Shown here piece by piece: positions 8,884 to 17,634 of a stretch of 64,000 nt of DNA. Within the stretch, counting starts at the first letter, position 1. Every line of letters starts with the position of its first letter. The position numbers were made by a program, and so were the translations under genes. The DNA lies in contig NZ_JAVTSS010000002.1 of the NCBI RefSeq assembly GCF_032678705.1, forward strand, positions 620,001 through 684,000, read 5' to 3'. The notes beneath the pieces are model-generated. The model did not search any database and was not told where the DNA came from. It worked only from the letters and a program-made list of their open reading frames with translations. The DNA is from Pedobacter frigiditerrae. GTDB taxonomy: Bacteria; Bacteroidota; Bacteroidia; Sphingobacteriales; Sphingobacteriaceae.

Positions 8884-9234
8884 CTACTTCAACAATTTAT
8901 TATTGTCGTCTGGGAAAACTAGGATTGGTTGATACTTTTTAGCCTCTTCCATTGGCAATGAACCGTAAGACATAATTATTAATATATCACCAACCTGAAC
9001 TTTACGAGCTGTAGCGCCATTAAGGCAAATCATACCACTTCCTCTTTCGCCTCTAATGGCATAAGTTTCAAAACGTTCGCCATTGTTATTGTTAACAATT
9101 TGAACCTTTTCATTAGGAATAATATTAGCTGCATCTAATAAATCTTCGTCTATAGTTATGCTACCAACGTAATTTAATTCTGCTTGTGTTACCTTAACGC
9201 GGTGTATTTTCGATTTTAAAATCTCGATAATCAT
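8884..9234 (-). CDS. panD: Aspartate 1-decarboxylase
   Basis: This pyruvoyl enzyme converts aspartate to beta-alanine for pantothenate synthesis. The 116-residue pro-enzyme has the self-cleavage site NYVGS, with Gly24-Ser25 at exactly the E. coli position, where the serine becomes the pyruvoyl group. Other family marks are Lys9 in the N-terminal strand, the GERFETYAI region and [19 protein letters not shown]. It follows panC by 65 bp on the same strand, so both pantothenate branches are probably produced from one transcript. It converges with the barrel gene with no room for a terminator. Confidence 0.96.
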   Translation of the reverse strand: MIIEILKSKIHRVKVTQAELNYVGSITIDEDLLDAANIIPNEKVQIVNNNNGERFETYAIRGERGSGMICLNGATARKVQVGDILIIMSYGSLPMEEAKKYQPILVFPDDNNKLLK

Positions 9235-9299
9235 GCTACAAAGTTAGGAATAAAGTTTTTTAGAAGACGATTTTTAAAGGTTTTATGTGATTAAACTGA

Positions 9300-10148
9300 T
9301 TAATTAAGCAGCATATTATCAATTAAACGTGTTTCGCCAACTTTTGCAGCAACCAAGGCTATTGTATTTTTAACTTCCTTGTTTGTTGTTGCCAATAAGG
9401 TTTCACCATCTGCAATTGTAAAGTAATCTAATTCAACGCCGTTCGTTTCATTTATCATCAATTTGGCTTTACCCAACAACTCATCATTAGATAGTTTGTT
9501 AAAATTGTCAGCTACAAACTGCAAGGCTTTGCTTAGCACCAACGCATTTTCTCTATCGTTTTGGGATAAATGAATGTTCCTAGAACTCATCGCCAATCCA
9601 TCATTTTCCCTTATAATTGGGCAAGAAACAATCTCAATTGGCATATTAAAATGCTTAACCATATTTTTAATCATCAGCACCTGCTGGAAATCTTTTTGTC
9701 CAAAGAATGCAATATCCGGATTAACCGCATCAAAAAGCTTTTTTACAATTTGGGTAACCCCTTGATAATGACCTTTTCTAAACTCACCTTCCAATAAAAA
9801 TTCAGCCGCACCTAAGTCTATATGCCAATCTTCTGGAGTTGGAAAAGTAGGGTACATCTCTTTTACAGTTGGCATAAAGACAAAATTACAGCCTGCCTCT
9901 TGTAGCATTTTAATATCATGCTCAAGCGGGCGTGGATATTTTTCTAAATCTTTTGGATCTGTAAATTGAGTGGGATTCACAAAAATACTACATACAACTA
10001 CATCAGCATATTGTTGCGCAATCTTAATTAATGAGAGATGCCCTTTATGCAATGCACCCATGGTAGGCACTAACGCAACTTTAGATTTTGCCTTTTGTAA
10101 AGGACTTAACAACATTTGTAATGCTGAGATTGTATTTGTGATTTCCAA
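9300..10148 (-). CDS. panC: Pantothenate synthetase (pantoate--beta-alanine ligase)
   Basis: This enzyme joins pantoate and beta-alanine using ATP, the last step of vitamin B5 synthesis. The 282-residue length is normal. The nucleotidyltransferase signature VPTMGALHKGHLSLI (about 27-41) contains the HxGH motif (His34, His37). FFGQKDFQQVLMIKNM is the conserved central block, and GLAMSSRN takes the place of the KMSKS loop. It is divergent from the glycogen-synthase-like gene (145-bp spacer with a clear forward promoter) and is followed by panD. panB is not in the window. Confidence 0.96.
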   Translation of the reverse strand: MEITNTISALQMLLSPLQKAKSKVALVPTMGALHKGHLSLIKIAQQYADVVVCSIFVNPTQFTDPKDLEKYPRPLEHDIKMLQEAGCNFVFMPTVKEMYPTFPTPEDWHIDLGAAEFLLEGEFRKGHYQGVTQIVKKLFDAVNPDIAFFGQKDFQQVLMIKNMVKHFNMPIEIVSCPIIRENDGLAMSSRNIHLSQNDRENALVLSKALQFVADNFNKLSNDELLGKAKLMINETNGVELDYFTIADGETLLATTNKEVKNTIALVAAKVGETRLIDNMLLN

Positions 10149-10220
10149 ATTACCAATTGGTTTTTAAAGGCTCAAAGTTGAACAATTATCTAAAACTTAC
10201 AAAGCCTATTGCACAAGTTA

Positions 10221-10251
10221 TTGATAAATGTTAATATTATTCGTACCTTTG
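10221..10251 (+). promoter_or_regulatory. Bacteroidetes-type promoter for the glycogen-synthase-like gene
   Basis: TTG at 10221-10223 and TACCTTTG at 10244-10251 are separated by 20 bp, matching the Bacteroidetes sigma-A consensus (TTG, 19-21 bp, TAnnTTTG). The start codon is about 40 bp downstream. This is one of the best promoter matches in the window. Confidence 0.7.
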
Positions 10252-10292
10252 CACCTTGATAATCTTTAAATTAACATAATTTAATATACACT

Positions 10293-11123
10293 ATGGAGAT
10301 GGCAAAAACGAAGCTACTGATTGTTACACACGAGATGTCGCCTTTCCTCGAACTTACTAAAATTTCTGAAATTACCCGTCAACTGCCACAAGCAATGCAA
10401 GAAAAAGGATTCGAAATCCGCATCTTGATGCCTAGGTTTGGTAACATTAATGAAAGAAGAAACAGGTTACACGAAGTTATTCGATTATCAGGAATGAACA
10501 TTATTATTGATGATAATGACAATCCGTTAATCATTAAAGTTGCTTCAATTCCTGCTGCACGTATGCAGGTTTATTTCTTAGACAACGAAGATTATTTTCA
10601 AAGAAAGTATGTTTTTAGAGACAAGGAAAACAAATTTTACGCAGATAATGACGAGCGTACTATTTTCTTCTGTAAAGGCGCACTAGAAACCGTTAAAAAA
10701 CTAGGTTGGGCACCAGATATTGTTCATTGCCATGGCTGGATGACATCTTTAGTACCTGCTTACATTAAAACAACTTACAAAAACGACCCAACATTTAAAA
10801 ATGCTAAAGTTGTTTATTCGGTTTACGAAAACTGTTTTACAGAAACTTTAAATGCTGATTTGCATAAAAAAGCTGTAATGCAAAATATGACTGAGGAAGA
10901 TACAAAAGCTTTCATTAAAGCAGACAGTAATAGCTTACACATTGGAGCCATAACTCACTCAGACGCAGTAGTATTAGCTGATGAAAAGATTGATAATGAT
11001 GTGTTAAAATTTGTTAAAGATTCTAATAAGCCAACTTTAGCCTTTAATTTAACCGAAAATTACGAGAACTTCTTCAATTTTTATGAAGAAATCTCTGATG
11101 AAGAATTGGTTTCAGTAGCTTAA
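10293..11123 (+). CDS. Glycogen/starch-synthase-like protein, N-terminal GT5 domain only
   Basis: A 276-residue protein matching the N-terminal Rossmann domain of GT5 glycogen synthases: KLLIVTHEMSPFLELTKIS near the start and GWAPDIVHCHGWMTSLVPAY (about 145-164), the normal acceptor-side block. Full-length GlgA is about 480 residues. Here the whole C-terminal ADP-glucose-binding domain is absent, and KxGG appears as TKIS (about 24-27), so catalysis as a normal synthase is doubtful. Short GlgA-like proteins at this place are known as a Bacteroidetes type; their role is unclear. The ATG at 10293 or 10299 may be the start. The DUF4270 lipoprotein gene starts 23 bp downstream, and the two probably share a transcript. 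Confidence 0.8.
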   Translation: MEMAKTKLLIVTHEMSPFLELTKISEITRQLPQAMQEKGFEIRILMPRFGNINERRNRLHEVIRLSGMNIIIDDNDNPLIIKVASIPAARMQVYFLDNEDYFQRKYVFRDKENKFYADNDERTIFFCKGALETVKKLGWAPDIVHCHGWMTSLVPAYIKTTYKNDPTFKNAKVVYSVYENCFTETLNADLHKKAVMQNMTEEDTKAFIKADSNSLHIGAITHSDAVVLADEKIDNDVLKFVKDSNKPTLAFNLTENYENFFNFYEEISDEELVSVA

Positions 11124-11146
11124 GAAGCATTATTTTAATAACAAAT

Positions 11147-12556
11147 ATGAAATTTATAAAACTAGACTTATTAACCTTGTTGATAAGTCTTTTTCTTTTC
11201 GCTTCATGCGAAAACTCCTCTACAATTGGTTTAGAAGTTGACCCAAGTATTGCTGTACAAGGTGCCTTGGTTGATACGGTTACTATTAGTTCAAGAACTG
11301 TAGCCGAAGACATCACTTCTACAGTGTCTTCAGCTAGATTTCCAATGGGCTTTTTAAAAGACCCTATTTTCGGAACAACAGAATCGAGTTTAGCAATGAC
11401 GGTAAATTTGCCTGTTGATGCTTACAATTTCGGCACAACCCCTATTGTTGATTCTGCCATTTTAGTCTTAAAATATGGCGGTCAATTTTATGGTGATAGT
11501 ACGGCAAACTATAGTATAGATGTTCATCAATTAGACGTGAATATATCTAGAGAAAATTCATTTTTAAGCAACAGAGATTGGACTTATTCAACCTTCTTAG
11601 GCAATAAAACAGGGAGACTTAAACCATCTACTGCTTATAAAGTTACAGATGTTGTGGCAGGAAAGGCGGATACACTAAGAACAGTTAGCCCTCAAATAAG
11701 AATTCCCTTAGATAAAACATTCATCCAAGAAAACATTGTTAATATTAGTTCTGAAAATTTAAAGTACAATGCAAATTTTACTAGGTTTTTTAATGGATTG
11801 CATGTACAAATAAACAAAACAAACTCTACTGGTAATGGTGGCATAATGTTTTTTGATTTTGGTAGTGCAGCCTCTTCTCTTGTCTTATATTATAAAAAAA
11901 CAAATGTAAGTACTGGATTAAAGGACACCGTTTCAATTGACTTTCCAATAGCTGCTAATACAAATCCTGTTGCTGCGACAATTAAGCATGACTATACAGG
12001 TACACAAATTGCTACGCAATTAGCAAGTCCTAACACACAATTTCCGGTTACTTATTTGCAGCCTTTGTCTGGAGTAAGAAACAAAATTTCATTTCCTTAC
12101 TTAAACAAATTTGCCGCTAGTGCAGGTAAAATCGTTGTTAACAAAGCTGAGTTAGTTATTGACTTAAGCGCTGGTTCTGATGCTATTCCTTTTAATGCCG
12201 CACCAAGACTAGCCCTATATAGGTATGACATTGCAGAAAAAAGAGAAAATTTGCCAGACAATAATGCTGGTTCTTCAACTTCAAGTCCAGATCCCCGTTA
12301 TACTGGAACCTTTGGAGGTTATTATAATGTATTAACAAAACAATACATATTTAATATTTCTGGATATATACAAGACCTCCTAGATGGTAAGACAAAGGAC
12401 TACGGGACTTTTTTAGCTGCAACACCATCCACAGAATTTGAAATAGTGCCTTCGATAGCAACAGCCGCAAGATCGGTATTAGGTTCCTATAAAAAGAATC
12501 CAGTTGCTGGTGATAATTTGATGAAATTGAATATTTATTATACCAAGATAAATTAG
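11147..12556 (+). CDS. DUF4270 family lipoprotein
   Basis: A 469-residue secreted lipoprotein. The N-terminus has a hydrophobic signal (LDLLTLLISLFLFASC) with a lipobox Cys at about residue 22. The mature part is beta-rich, with blocks such as SSTIGLEVDP and VDSAILVLKYGG typical of DUF4270, a Bacteroidetes family of unknown function. It is probably exposed at the outer membrane or in the periplasm. It lies between the glycogen-synthase-like gene and glmS. A terminator hairpin follows it. Confidence 0.82.
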   Translation: MKFIKLDLLTLLISLFLFASCENSSTIGLEVDPSIAVQGALVDTVTISSRTVAEDITSTVSSARFPMGFLKDPIFGTTESSLAMTVNLPVDAYNFGTTPIVDSAILVLKYGGQFYGDSTANYSIDVHQLDVNISRENSFLSNRDWTYSTFLGNKTGRLKPSTAYKVTDVVAGKADTLRTVSPQIRIPLDKTFIQENIVNISSENLKYNANFTRFFNGLHVQINKTNSTGNGGIMFFDFGSAASSLVLYYKKTNVSTGLKDTVSIDFPIAANTNPVAATIKHDYTGTQIATQLASPNTQFPVTYLQPLSGVRNKISFPYLNKFAASAGKIVVNKAELVIDLSAGSDAIPFNAAPRLALYRYDIAEKRENLPDNNAGSSTSSPDPRYTGTFGGYYNVLTKQYIFNISGYIQDLLDGKTKDYGTFLAATPSTEFEIVPSIATAARSVLGSYKKNPVAGDNLMKLNIYYTKIN

Positions 12557-12581
12557 AGGTATAAATAATTTTATAACTTCT

Positions 12582-12625
12582 AAAATCCCTCAAAATTTCA
12601 CTATTTTCGAGGGATTTTATTTTTA
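12582..12625 (+). terminator. Intrinsic terminator after the DUF4270 gene
   Basis: AAAATCCCTC pairs with GAGGGATTTT across a 17-nt loop and is followed by ATTTTTA. It separates the DUF4270 transcript from glmS, whose ATG lies 13 bp beyond the hairpin. Confidence 0.7.
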
Positions 12626-12637
12626 AAAGAACATTTT

Positions 12638-14476
12638 ATGTGTGGAATTGTAGGGTATATAGGGTTTAGAGAAGCTTGGCCAATTGTACTAAAAGGATTA
12701 AAAAGGTTAGAATATCGAGGATATGATAGTGCAGGTATTGCCTTGATTGAGAGCGGCAATTTAAATATATATAAAAAAGCCGGTAAAGTTAATGAACTTG
12801 AAAATTTTGCGGAAGGCAAAGACTTAGCAGGAACGATTGGTATGGGACATACTAGATGGGCAACGCATGGAGCGCCTTCTGATAGAAACTCACACCCGCA
12901 TACTTCAGACAATGGAAGATTGACCATTATTCATAATGGTATTATAGAAAATTACGCTATTCTAAAAGAAGAACTACTAAGAAGAGGACACACATTCAAA
13001 AGCGATACAGATACTGAAGTATTAATTCATTTAATAGAAGAAATTTATAAGAATGAACACAACGACTTGTTAGAGGCCGTAAGGTTAGCTTTAAAAGAAG
13101 TAAGTGGCGCTTATGCAATTGTTGTGATGGATCAAGATAAGCCAGACCAACTTATTGCCGCAAGAAAAGGAAGTCCAATGGTAATTGGTGTTGGGCAAGG
13201 AGAATATTTTATTGCCTCAGACGCTACACCGATTATTGAATACACAAAAAACGTAATTTATCTTAACGATAATGAGATTGCCTTTTTAAAACGCGACGAG
13301 TTAATGATTAAACGTTTAGATAATGTTGTTCAAACACCTTATATACAAGAGCTAGAACTTAAACTAGAAATGTTAGAAAAAGGTGGTTATGATCACTTTA
13401 TGCTAAAGGAAATCTATGAGCAACCTCGTTCTATTAGAGATTGTTTGAGAGGAAGAATTTATCCCGAAGAAGGTAAAGTACAATTGGGAGGAATTAAGGA
13501 ATTTGTTGACAAGCTTAAAAACATTGATCGTATCATTATCGTGGCTTGCGGAACTTCTTGGCATGCTGGTTTGGTAGGAGAATACTTAATTGAGGAGTAC
13601 GCTCGTATACCTGTTGAAGTAGAATATGCATCTGAATTTAGGTATAGAAATCCGATTATTACCGAAAAAGATGTAGTTATTGCCATATCTCAATCCGGTG
13701 AAACGGCAGATACTATGGCCGCAATAGAAATGGCCAAAGAAAAAGGTGCTACTATTTTTGGAGTTTGTAATGTTGTTGGGGCATCAATTCCCAGAATTAC
13801 TCATGCAGGTGTATATACACATGCTGGACCTGAAATTGGTGTAGCATCAACTAAAGCATTTACCGCACAAGTAACGGTGTTAACATTAATAGCCTTTTAT
13901 ATGGCTCAACAAAGAGGAACAATTACCAGTTCTAAATTGATCGAGCTATTAACCGAGCTTGATTCGATACCCGATAAGATACAGTTAGCCTTAAAATCTA
14001 ATGATATCGTTAAAGAAATTTCTGAGAAGTTTAAAGATTCTAGGAATTGTTTATTTTTAGGAAGAGGAAGCGGCTTTCCAGTTGCACTAGAAGGCGCATT
14101 AAAATTAAAGGAAATCTCATATATACATGCAGAAGGCTACCCTGCAGCGGAAATGAAACATGGGCCGATTGCTTTAATAGATGAAGAAATGCCAGTTGTT
14201 GTGATAGCGACTAAAAATTCATCCTACGAAAAGGTAATCAGCAACATTCAAGAGGTTAAGGCTAGAAAAGGAGTTGTTATAGCTATTGTTACAGAAGGTG
14301 ATACAGAAGTTAAAAAAATGGCTGATTATTGTATTGAAATACCTGACGCGAACGAAGCATTTTTACCATTGCTTGCAACTATTCCACTTCAACTATTATC
14401 ATACCATATAGCTGTATTAAGAGGTTGTAATGTAGATCAGCCAAGGAATTTAGCAAAATCTGTTACAGTTGAATAA
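12638..14476 (+). CDS. glmS: Glutamine--fructose-6-phosphate aminotransferase (isomerizing)
   Basis: GlmS makes glucosamine-6-phosphate from fructose-6-phosphate and glutamine, the entry to peptidoglycan and LPS precursors. The 612-residue length is normal. Cys2 (MCGIVGYIG) is the nucleophile of the N-terminal glutaminase domain, with RWATHGAPS and HNGIIENY following. The C-terminal half has two SIS domains, seen as CGTSWHAGL and SQSGETADT, and FLGRGSGFPVALEGALKLKE in the second. The C-terminus NLAKSVTVE is canonical. The glucosamine catabolic gene nagA is elsewhere in the window (40750-41847). A perfect palindrome follows the stop. Confidence 0.97.
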   Translation: MCGIVGYIGFREAWPIVLKGLKRLEYRGYDSAGIALIESGNLNIYKKAGKVNELENFAEGKDLAGTIGMGHTRWATHGAPSDRNSHPHTSDNGRLTIIHNGIIENYAILKEELLRRGHTFKSDTDTEVLIHLIEEIYKNEHNDLLEAVRLALKEVSGAYAIVVMDQDKPDQLIAARKGSPMVIGVGQGEYFIASDATPIIEYTKNVIYLNDNEIAFLKRDELMIKRLDNVVQTPYIQELELKLEMLEKGGYDHFMLKEIYEQPRSIRDCLRGRIYPEEGKVQLGGIKEFVDKLKNIDRIIIVACGTSWHAGLVGEYLIEEYARIPVEVEYASEFRYRNPIITEKDVVIAISQSGETADTMAAIEMAKEKGATIFGVCNVVGASIPRITHAGVYTHAGPEIGVASTKAFTAQVTVLTLIAFYMAQQRGTITSSKLIELLTELDSIPDKIQLALKSNDIVKEISEKFKDSRNCLFLGRGSGFPVALEGALKLKEISYIHAEGYPAAEMKHGPIALIDEEMPVVVIATKNSSYEKVISNIQEVKARKGVVIAIVTEGDTEVKKMADYCIEIPDANEAFLPLLATIPLQLLSYHIAVLRGCNVDQPRNLAKSVTVE

Positions 14477-14478
14477 GA

Positions 14479-14516
14479 ACAAAGAAGCCTCAAAATTAAT
14501 TTTGAGGCTTCTTTGT
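14479..14516. terminator. Perfect 38-bp palindrome, two-way terminator between glmS and ssb
   Basis: ACAAAGAAGCCTCAAAATT followed directly by its exact reverse complement gives a 19-bp stem, with TTTTA on one side and A-rich sequence on the other. It starts 3 bp after the glmS stop and ends 16 bp before the ssb stop, so it serves both convergent genes. Confidence 0.8.
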
Positions 14517-14531
14517 TTTACTTTGTATTTC

Positions 14532-14966
14532 TCAAAAGGGTAAGTCGCCGGTTTCAGCCACAGAATCACCATTTGGTGTTATATAATCATCTTCACTTTT
14601 TGGAGTGCCAGAGCTCACTGGGGTGTTCTCAAAGTCACTTTTTCTTCCAAGCATTGTGAAATTCTCCGCAACAACTTCAGTTACATATTTTTTCACTTTC
14701 TCCTTATCTTCAAAAGAGCGTGTTCTTAATTTTCCTTCAATATAGACTAATTTTCCCTTTTGAAGATATTTTGAGGCCACCTCTGCCAAACCTCTCCACA
14801 GCACGATATTGTGCCATTCTGTTTGCTCAACGCGTTTACCATCTTTATTATACGTTTCAGATGTTGCTAAAGGAAAGCTAGCAACTGTTACGCCACCTTC
14901 TAAATGTCGGACTTCTGGATCCTTACCCAGGTGCCCCACTAAAATAACTTTGTTAATACCGGACAT
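14532..14966 (-). CDS. ssb: Single-stranded DNA-binding protein
   Basis: SSB coats single-stranded DNA during replication and repair. The 144-residue protein begins MSGINKVILVGHLGKDPEVR, the OB-fold start, followed by EWHNIVLWRGLAEVASKYLQKG (about 48-69) and YIEGKLRTRSF. The C-terminus is short and acidic and ends GDLPF, the tip used to dock partner proteins. It starts 4 bp after the mutY stop, so mutY and ssb form a repair-related operon. Confidence 0.95.
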   Translation of the reverse strand: MSGINKVILVGHLGKDPEVRHLEGGVTVASFPLATSETYNKDGKRVEQTEWHNIVLWRGLAEVASKYLQKGKLVYIEGKLRTRSFEDKEKVKKYVTEVVAENFTMLGRKSDFENTPVSSGTPKSEDDYITPNGDSVAETGDLPF

Positions 14967-14969
14967 AGA

Positions 14970-16031
14970 TTAAATATTTGGTTTGTTTTGCAAATACAAT
15001 TCAAAAAAATCGCTTATAACTTTTGGATGTGGTAAAGTAGCTAAATCTTCAAGCGTAACCGATTTAATATCTGTATGCACATTAAAGTTAATCATATAAT
15101 TTTCTAAACCAAAAAAATGAACATATATAATTTGGTGAGTTAAAATATGTTTTTTTTGCACCAAAGATTTGATTTTTACATCGTTACCAAACATCTCTCT
15201 TATAGTTGCGGTAAAATCATTATCGTTTAAGCCCGCAACATCATTAGTCTCGATTAGAGGAAAATCATACATCTGTTGCCAAATGTCTCCGGCTTGACGC
15301 TGTTTAATTAAAATTTTATCATCTTTAAATCCGACAAAATAATTAAACCATCTTTCTCTCACTTTTACCTTTTTGAGTTTTACAGGCAATACATCCACTT
15401 TGTGATTTTTAAGCGCAAAGCAGCCAAATTGTAAAGGGCAAATATTGCAAGCTGGCGATTTTGGTTTACATTGCAACGCACCAAATTCCATAATCGCTTG
15501 ATTGTATACCGATGGTTTATGATCTTCAATTAATTTTTGAGCAAGCGATGAAAATATCTTTTTACCATTTGTAGAGTTAATTGGTTCTTCAATTCTGAAA
15601 TATCGAGACAACACCCTAAAAACATTCCCATCCAAAACAGCTTTAGATTCATTATTCGAGAAGGAAGAAATAGCAGCTGCAGTATAATCGCCTATTCCTT
15701 TCAGTTTAATTAACTTTTCATAGGCTTTTGGAAAATTCCCATTATGCATTTCCATTACTTGCTTAGCCGTATAAAGCATATTTCTACCTCTAGAATAATA
15801 ACCTAACCCCTGCCAAAGTTTTAAAACTTCATTTTCAGTAGCACTTGCAAAAGCTTTTACTGTAGGGAAATTCTCCAAGAACTTATTAAAGTAAGGTAAG
15901 CCTTGCTCAACCCTAGTCTGTTGTAAGATAATTTCAGATAACCAAATTACATAAGGATCGGTTGTACTACGCCAAGGAAGATCGCGTTTATTAATTTTAT
16001 ACCATTTTATTATTTCAGTTTGGAAGCTCAT
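14970..16031 (-). CDS. mutY: A/G-specific adenine glycosylase
   Basis: MutY removes adenine mispaired with 8-oxoguanine. The 353-residue protein has LPWRSTTDPYVIWLSEIILQ (catalytic Glu in SEIILQQT), the helix-hairpin-helix LKGIGDYTAAAI (about 109-120) and the catalytic Asp in VLDGNVFRVLSRY (about 132-144). A 4Fe-4S cluster loop with Cys spacing C-x6-C-x2-C-x5-C (CKPKSPACNICPLQFGC) follows. The C-terminal NUDIX-like domain (about 225-345) recognises 8-oxoG. It is upstream of ssb and divergent from the HU gene. Confidence 0.96.
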   Translation of the reverse strand: MSFQTEIIKWYKINKRDLPWRSTTDPYVIWLSEIILQQTRVEQGLPYFNKFLENFPTVKAFASATENEVLKLWQGLGYYSRGRNMLYTAKQVMEMHNGNFPKAYEKLIKLKGIGDYTAAAISSFSNNESKAVLDGNVFRVLSRYFRIEEPINSTNGKKIFSSLAQKLIEDHKPSVYNQAIMEFGALQCKPKSPACNICPLQFGCFALKNHKVDVLPVKLKKVKVRERWFNYFVGFKDDKILIKQRQAGDIWQQMYDFPLIETNDVAGLNDNDFTATIREMFGNDVKIKSLVQKKHILTHQIIYVHFFGLENYMINFNVHTDIKSVTLEDLATLPHPKVISDFFELYLQNKPNI

Positions 16032-16140
16032 TTCATCAAAAATACAATCAAAACTTATCTTTTTATTAAAACTTGCAGTAACATGATGATTTTGATTGTA
16101 AATAAATCATCTTTTATTTTCCTATCTCATTAAAAAGCAA

Positions 16141-16148
16141 TACTTTTG
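16141..16148 (+). promoter_or_regulatory. Probable -7 box for the HU gene
   Basis: TACTTTTG matches TAnnTTTG, 57 bp before the HU start. T-rich sequence lies at the -33 position instead of a clean TTG. Confidence 0.55.
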
Positions 16149-16204
16149 CAACCCCAAAACAGTTATAATATTAAATACACAATAACTTAATAAAATAGAA
16201 AAAT

Positions 16205-16507
16205 ATGACTAAGGCAGATATTATTTCAGAAATATCAACAAAAACAGGCATTGAGAAAGTAGATGTACAAGAAACAGTTGAGGCATTTTTCAAAGTAATC
16301 AAAAACAGTATGATTGGTGGCGAAAATGTATATGTTAGAGGCTTTGGAAGTTTCGTTGTAAAAAAGAGAGCACAAAAAACTGCTAGAAATATTTCTAAAA
16401 ACACTGCTATCATTATCCCAGAACATTTTGTTCCTAGCTTTAAACCAGCAAAAGTATTTGTTGATAAAGTAAAAAACAATTCTAAAAAAGTTAAAGCAGA
16501 AGCTTAA
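16205..16507 (+). CDS. HU/IHF family DNA-binding protein
   Basis: A nucleoid protein that bends DNA as a dimer. The 100-residue protein starts MTKADIISEISTKTGIEK, the helical dimerisation part, and has the family hallmark RGFGSFVVKKRAQKTARNI (about 55-73). The beta-arm tip carries the usual Asn but lacks the common Pro (residues 74-82, SKNTAIIIP), which is frequent among Bacteroidetes paralogs. A basic tail ends VKAEA. The TPR gene begins 6 bp after its stop, so they are probably co-transcribed. Confidence 0.93.
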   Translation: MTKADIISEISTKTGIEKVDVQETVEAFFKVIKNSMIGGENVYVRGFGSFVVKKRAQKTARNISKNTAIIIPEHFVPSFKPAKVFVDKVKNNSKKVKAEA

Positions 16508-16513
16508 TTCCTT

Positions 16514-17386
16514 ATGTTAAACAATATCCGTTCAAAACAAGTTATTCTTATTGTCGCAATATTATTGCTTGGCGGATTTTTGTTTACTAGAGACGTTAAG
16601 GGTTTGGTTAAACCAAAAGATGAAGCTGGTAAAATGCCAACCAATGGGCAAGCCTCTACTTCGTCATCGGCTCCGAAAATTACTATTGAAGAAGTTTCTA
16701 ACACAGCAAAAAACTTAGTAAGCAGTGCAACTGCCAAAGAGATTATTGCTTTAGAAAGCTCATATAAAAGTGCTTCGGAAGCAGATAAAATTACAACTGC
16801 CAAAACATTAGCTCAGAAATGGGATGACGTTGAACAATCTATACCAAGTGCAATGTACTTAGAGGTTGTTGCCAATAATGAAGGTACGCTTTCTAATTGG
16901 CTGAATGCAGGAACTCGTTTTTTGAAAGCTTTTGACAACACCCAAGACAGCTTGATACAACCAGCTATGCTGCAAAAGGCTAATAATGCTTTTACCAAAG
17001 CACTAGCAATTGACACCAACAATAACGATGCTAAAACTGGGTTAGGGATTACTATCGTTAATGGTTTAGGTGCTCCAATGAGTGGTATCGCAATGTTATT
17101 GGATGTGGTTAAGAAAGATCCAAAAAACTTAAAAGCAAATATGAATTTAGGTATGTTTGCGATTAAATCTGGTCAGTTTGACAAAGCTATAATTCGTTTT
17201 AACGATATCATTAGCAACATCAAAGCTACACCAGATGCCTATTTTTACTTAGCTACGGCTTATGAAAATCTAGGAAAAAACACAGAAGCAATAGACGCTT
17301 ATTTAAATAGCAAAAAATTAGCAGCGAATCCTACTTTATCGGGCTTTATAGATAAGAAGGTGGCTGAGTTAAAGAATAAACGTTAA
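16514..17386 (+). CDS. Membrane-anchored tetratricopeptide-repeat protein
   Basis: A 290-residue protein with one N-terminal membrane helix (about 10-28, VILIVAILLLGGFLFTRDV), then a Ser/Pro/Thr-rich linker and a helical C-terminal half. At least three TPR-like units are seen from about 155 to 275 (NAFTKALAIDTNNNDAKTGL, KANMNLGMFAIKSGQFDKAI, AYFYLATAYENLGKNTEAID). It probably faces the periplasm and acts as a scaffold for another protein. It sits directly behind HU and before the 29-residue basic protein and RNase G, an order that suggests a link to translation or RNA metabolism without proving one. Confidence 0.8.
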   Translation: MLNNIRSKQVILIVAILLLGGFLFTRDVKGLVKPKDEAGKMPTNGQASTSSSAPKITIEEVSNTAKNLVSSATAKEIIALESSYKSASEADKITTAKTLAQKWDDVEQSIPSAMYLEVVANNEGTLSNWLNAGTRFLKAFDNTQDSLIQPAMLQKANNAFTKALAIDTNNNDAKTGLGITIVNGLGAPMSGIAMLLDVVKKDPKNLKANMNLGMFAIKSGQFDKAIIRFNDIISNIKATPDAYFYLATAYENLGKNTEAIDAYLNSKKLAANPTLSGFIDKKVAELKNKR

Positions 17387-17423
17387 TTAACAGAATTAAT
17401 AAAAACATTAAAAACTTAAAATT

Positions 17424-17513
17424 ATGCCAAGCGGTAAAAAAAGAAAAAGACATAAAATGGCTACGCACAAACGTAAAAAACGTCTAAGAAAAAACAGACA
17501 CAAGAAAAAATAG
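17424..17513 (+). CDS. 29-residue basic mini-protein, AURKAIP1/COX24 (mS38)-like
   Basis: An ATG at 17424 opens a 29-codon frame ending at TAG 17511-17513. The protein starts MPSGKKRKRHKMATHKRKKR; nearly every residue is Lys, Arg or His. This closely resembles very short proteins annotated in Bacteroidetes as AURKAIP1/COX24-domain proteins, related to the C-terminal tip of mitochondrial ribosomal protein mS38. A role in the small ribosomal subunit near the decoding region is therefore likely by homology. It has a terminator of its own and lies between a TPR gene and RNase G. The identification rests on recognising the pattern, not on a search. Confidence 0.75.
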   Translation: MPSGKKRKRHKMATHKRKKRLRKNRHKKK

Positions 17514-17535
17514 GATTTTCCTATTAGTGCTTTGG

Positions 17536-17575
17536 CCAAAAATAAATGTTTCTTACATAGAGCATTTATTTTTGG
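17536..17575 (+). terminator. Terminator-like hairpin after the mini-protein gene
   Basis: CCAAAAATAAATG and CATTTATTTTTGG form a perfect 13-bp A/T-rich stem with a 14-nt loop, 22 bp after the mini-protein stop and before the RNase G gene. Confidence 0.55.
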
Positions 17576-17634
17576 ATTCAATGTTTTTTGGTCCATGTGT
17601 AATAAGGCATTAATTGCCTTAAAATCTGTAGCTT

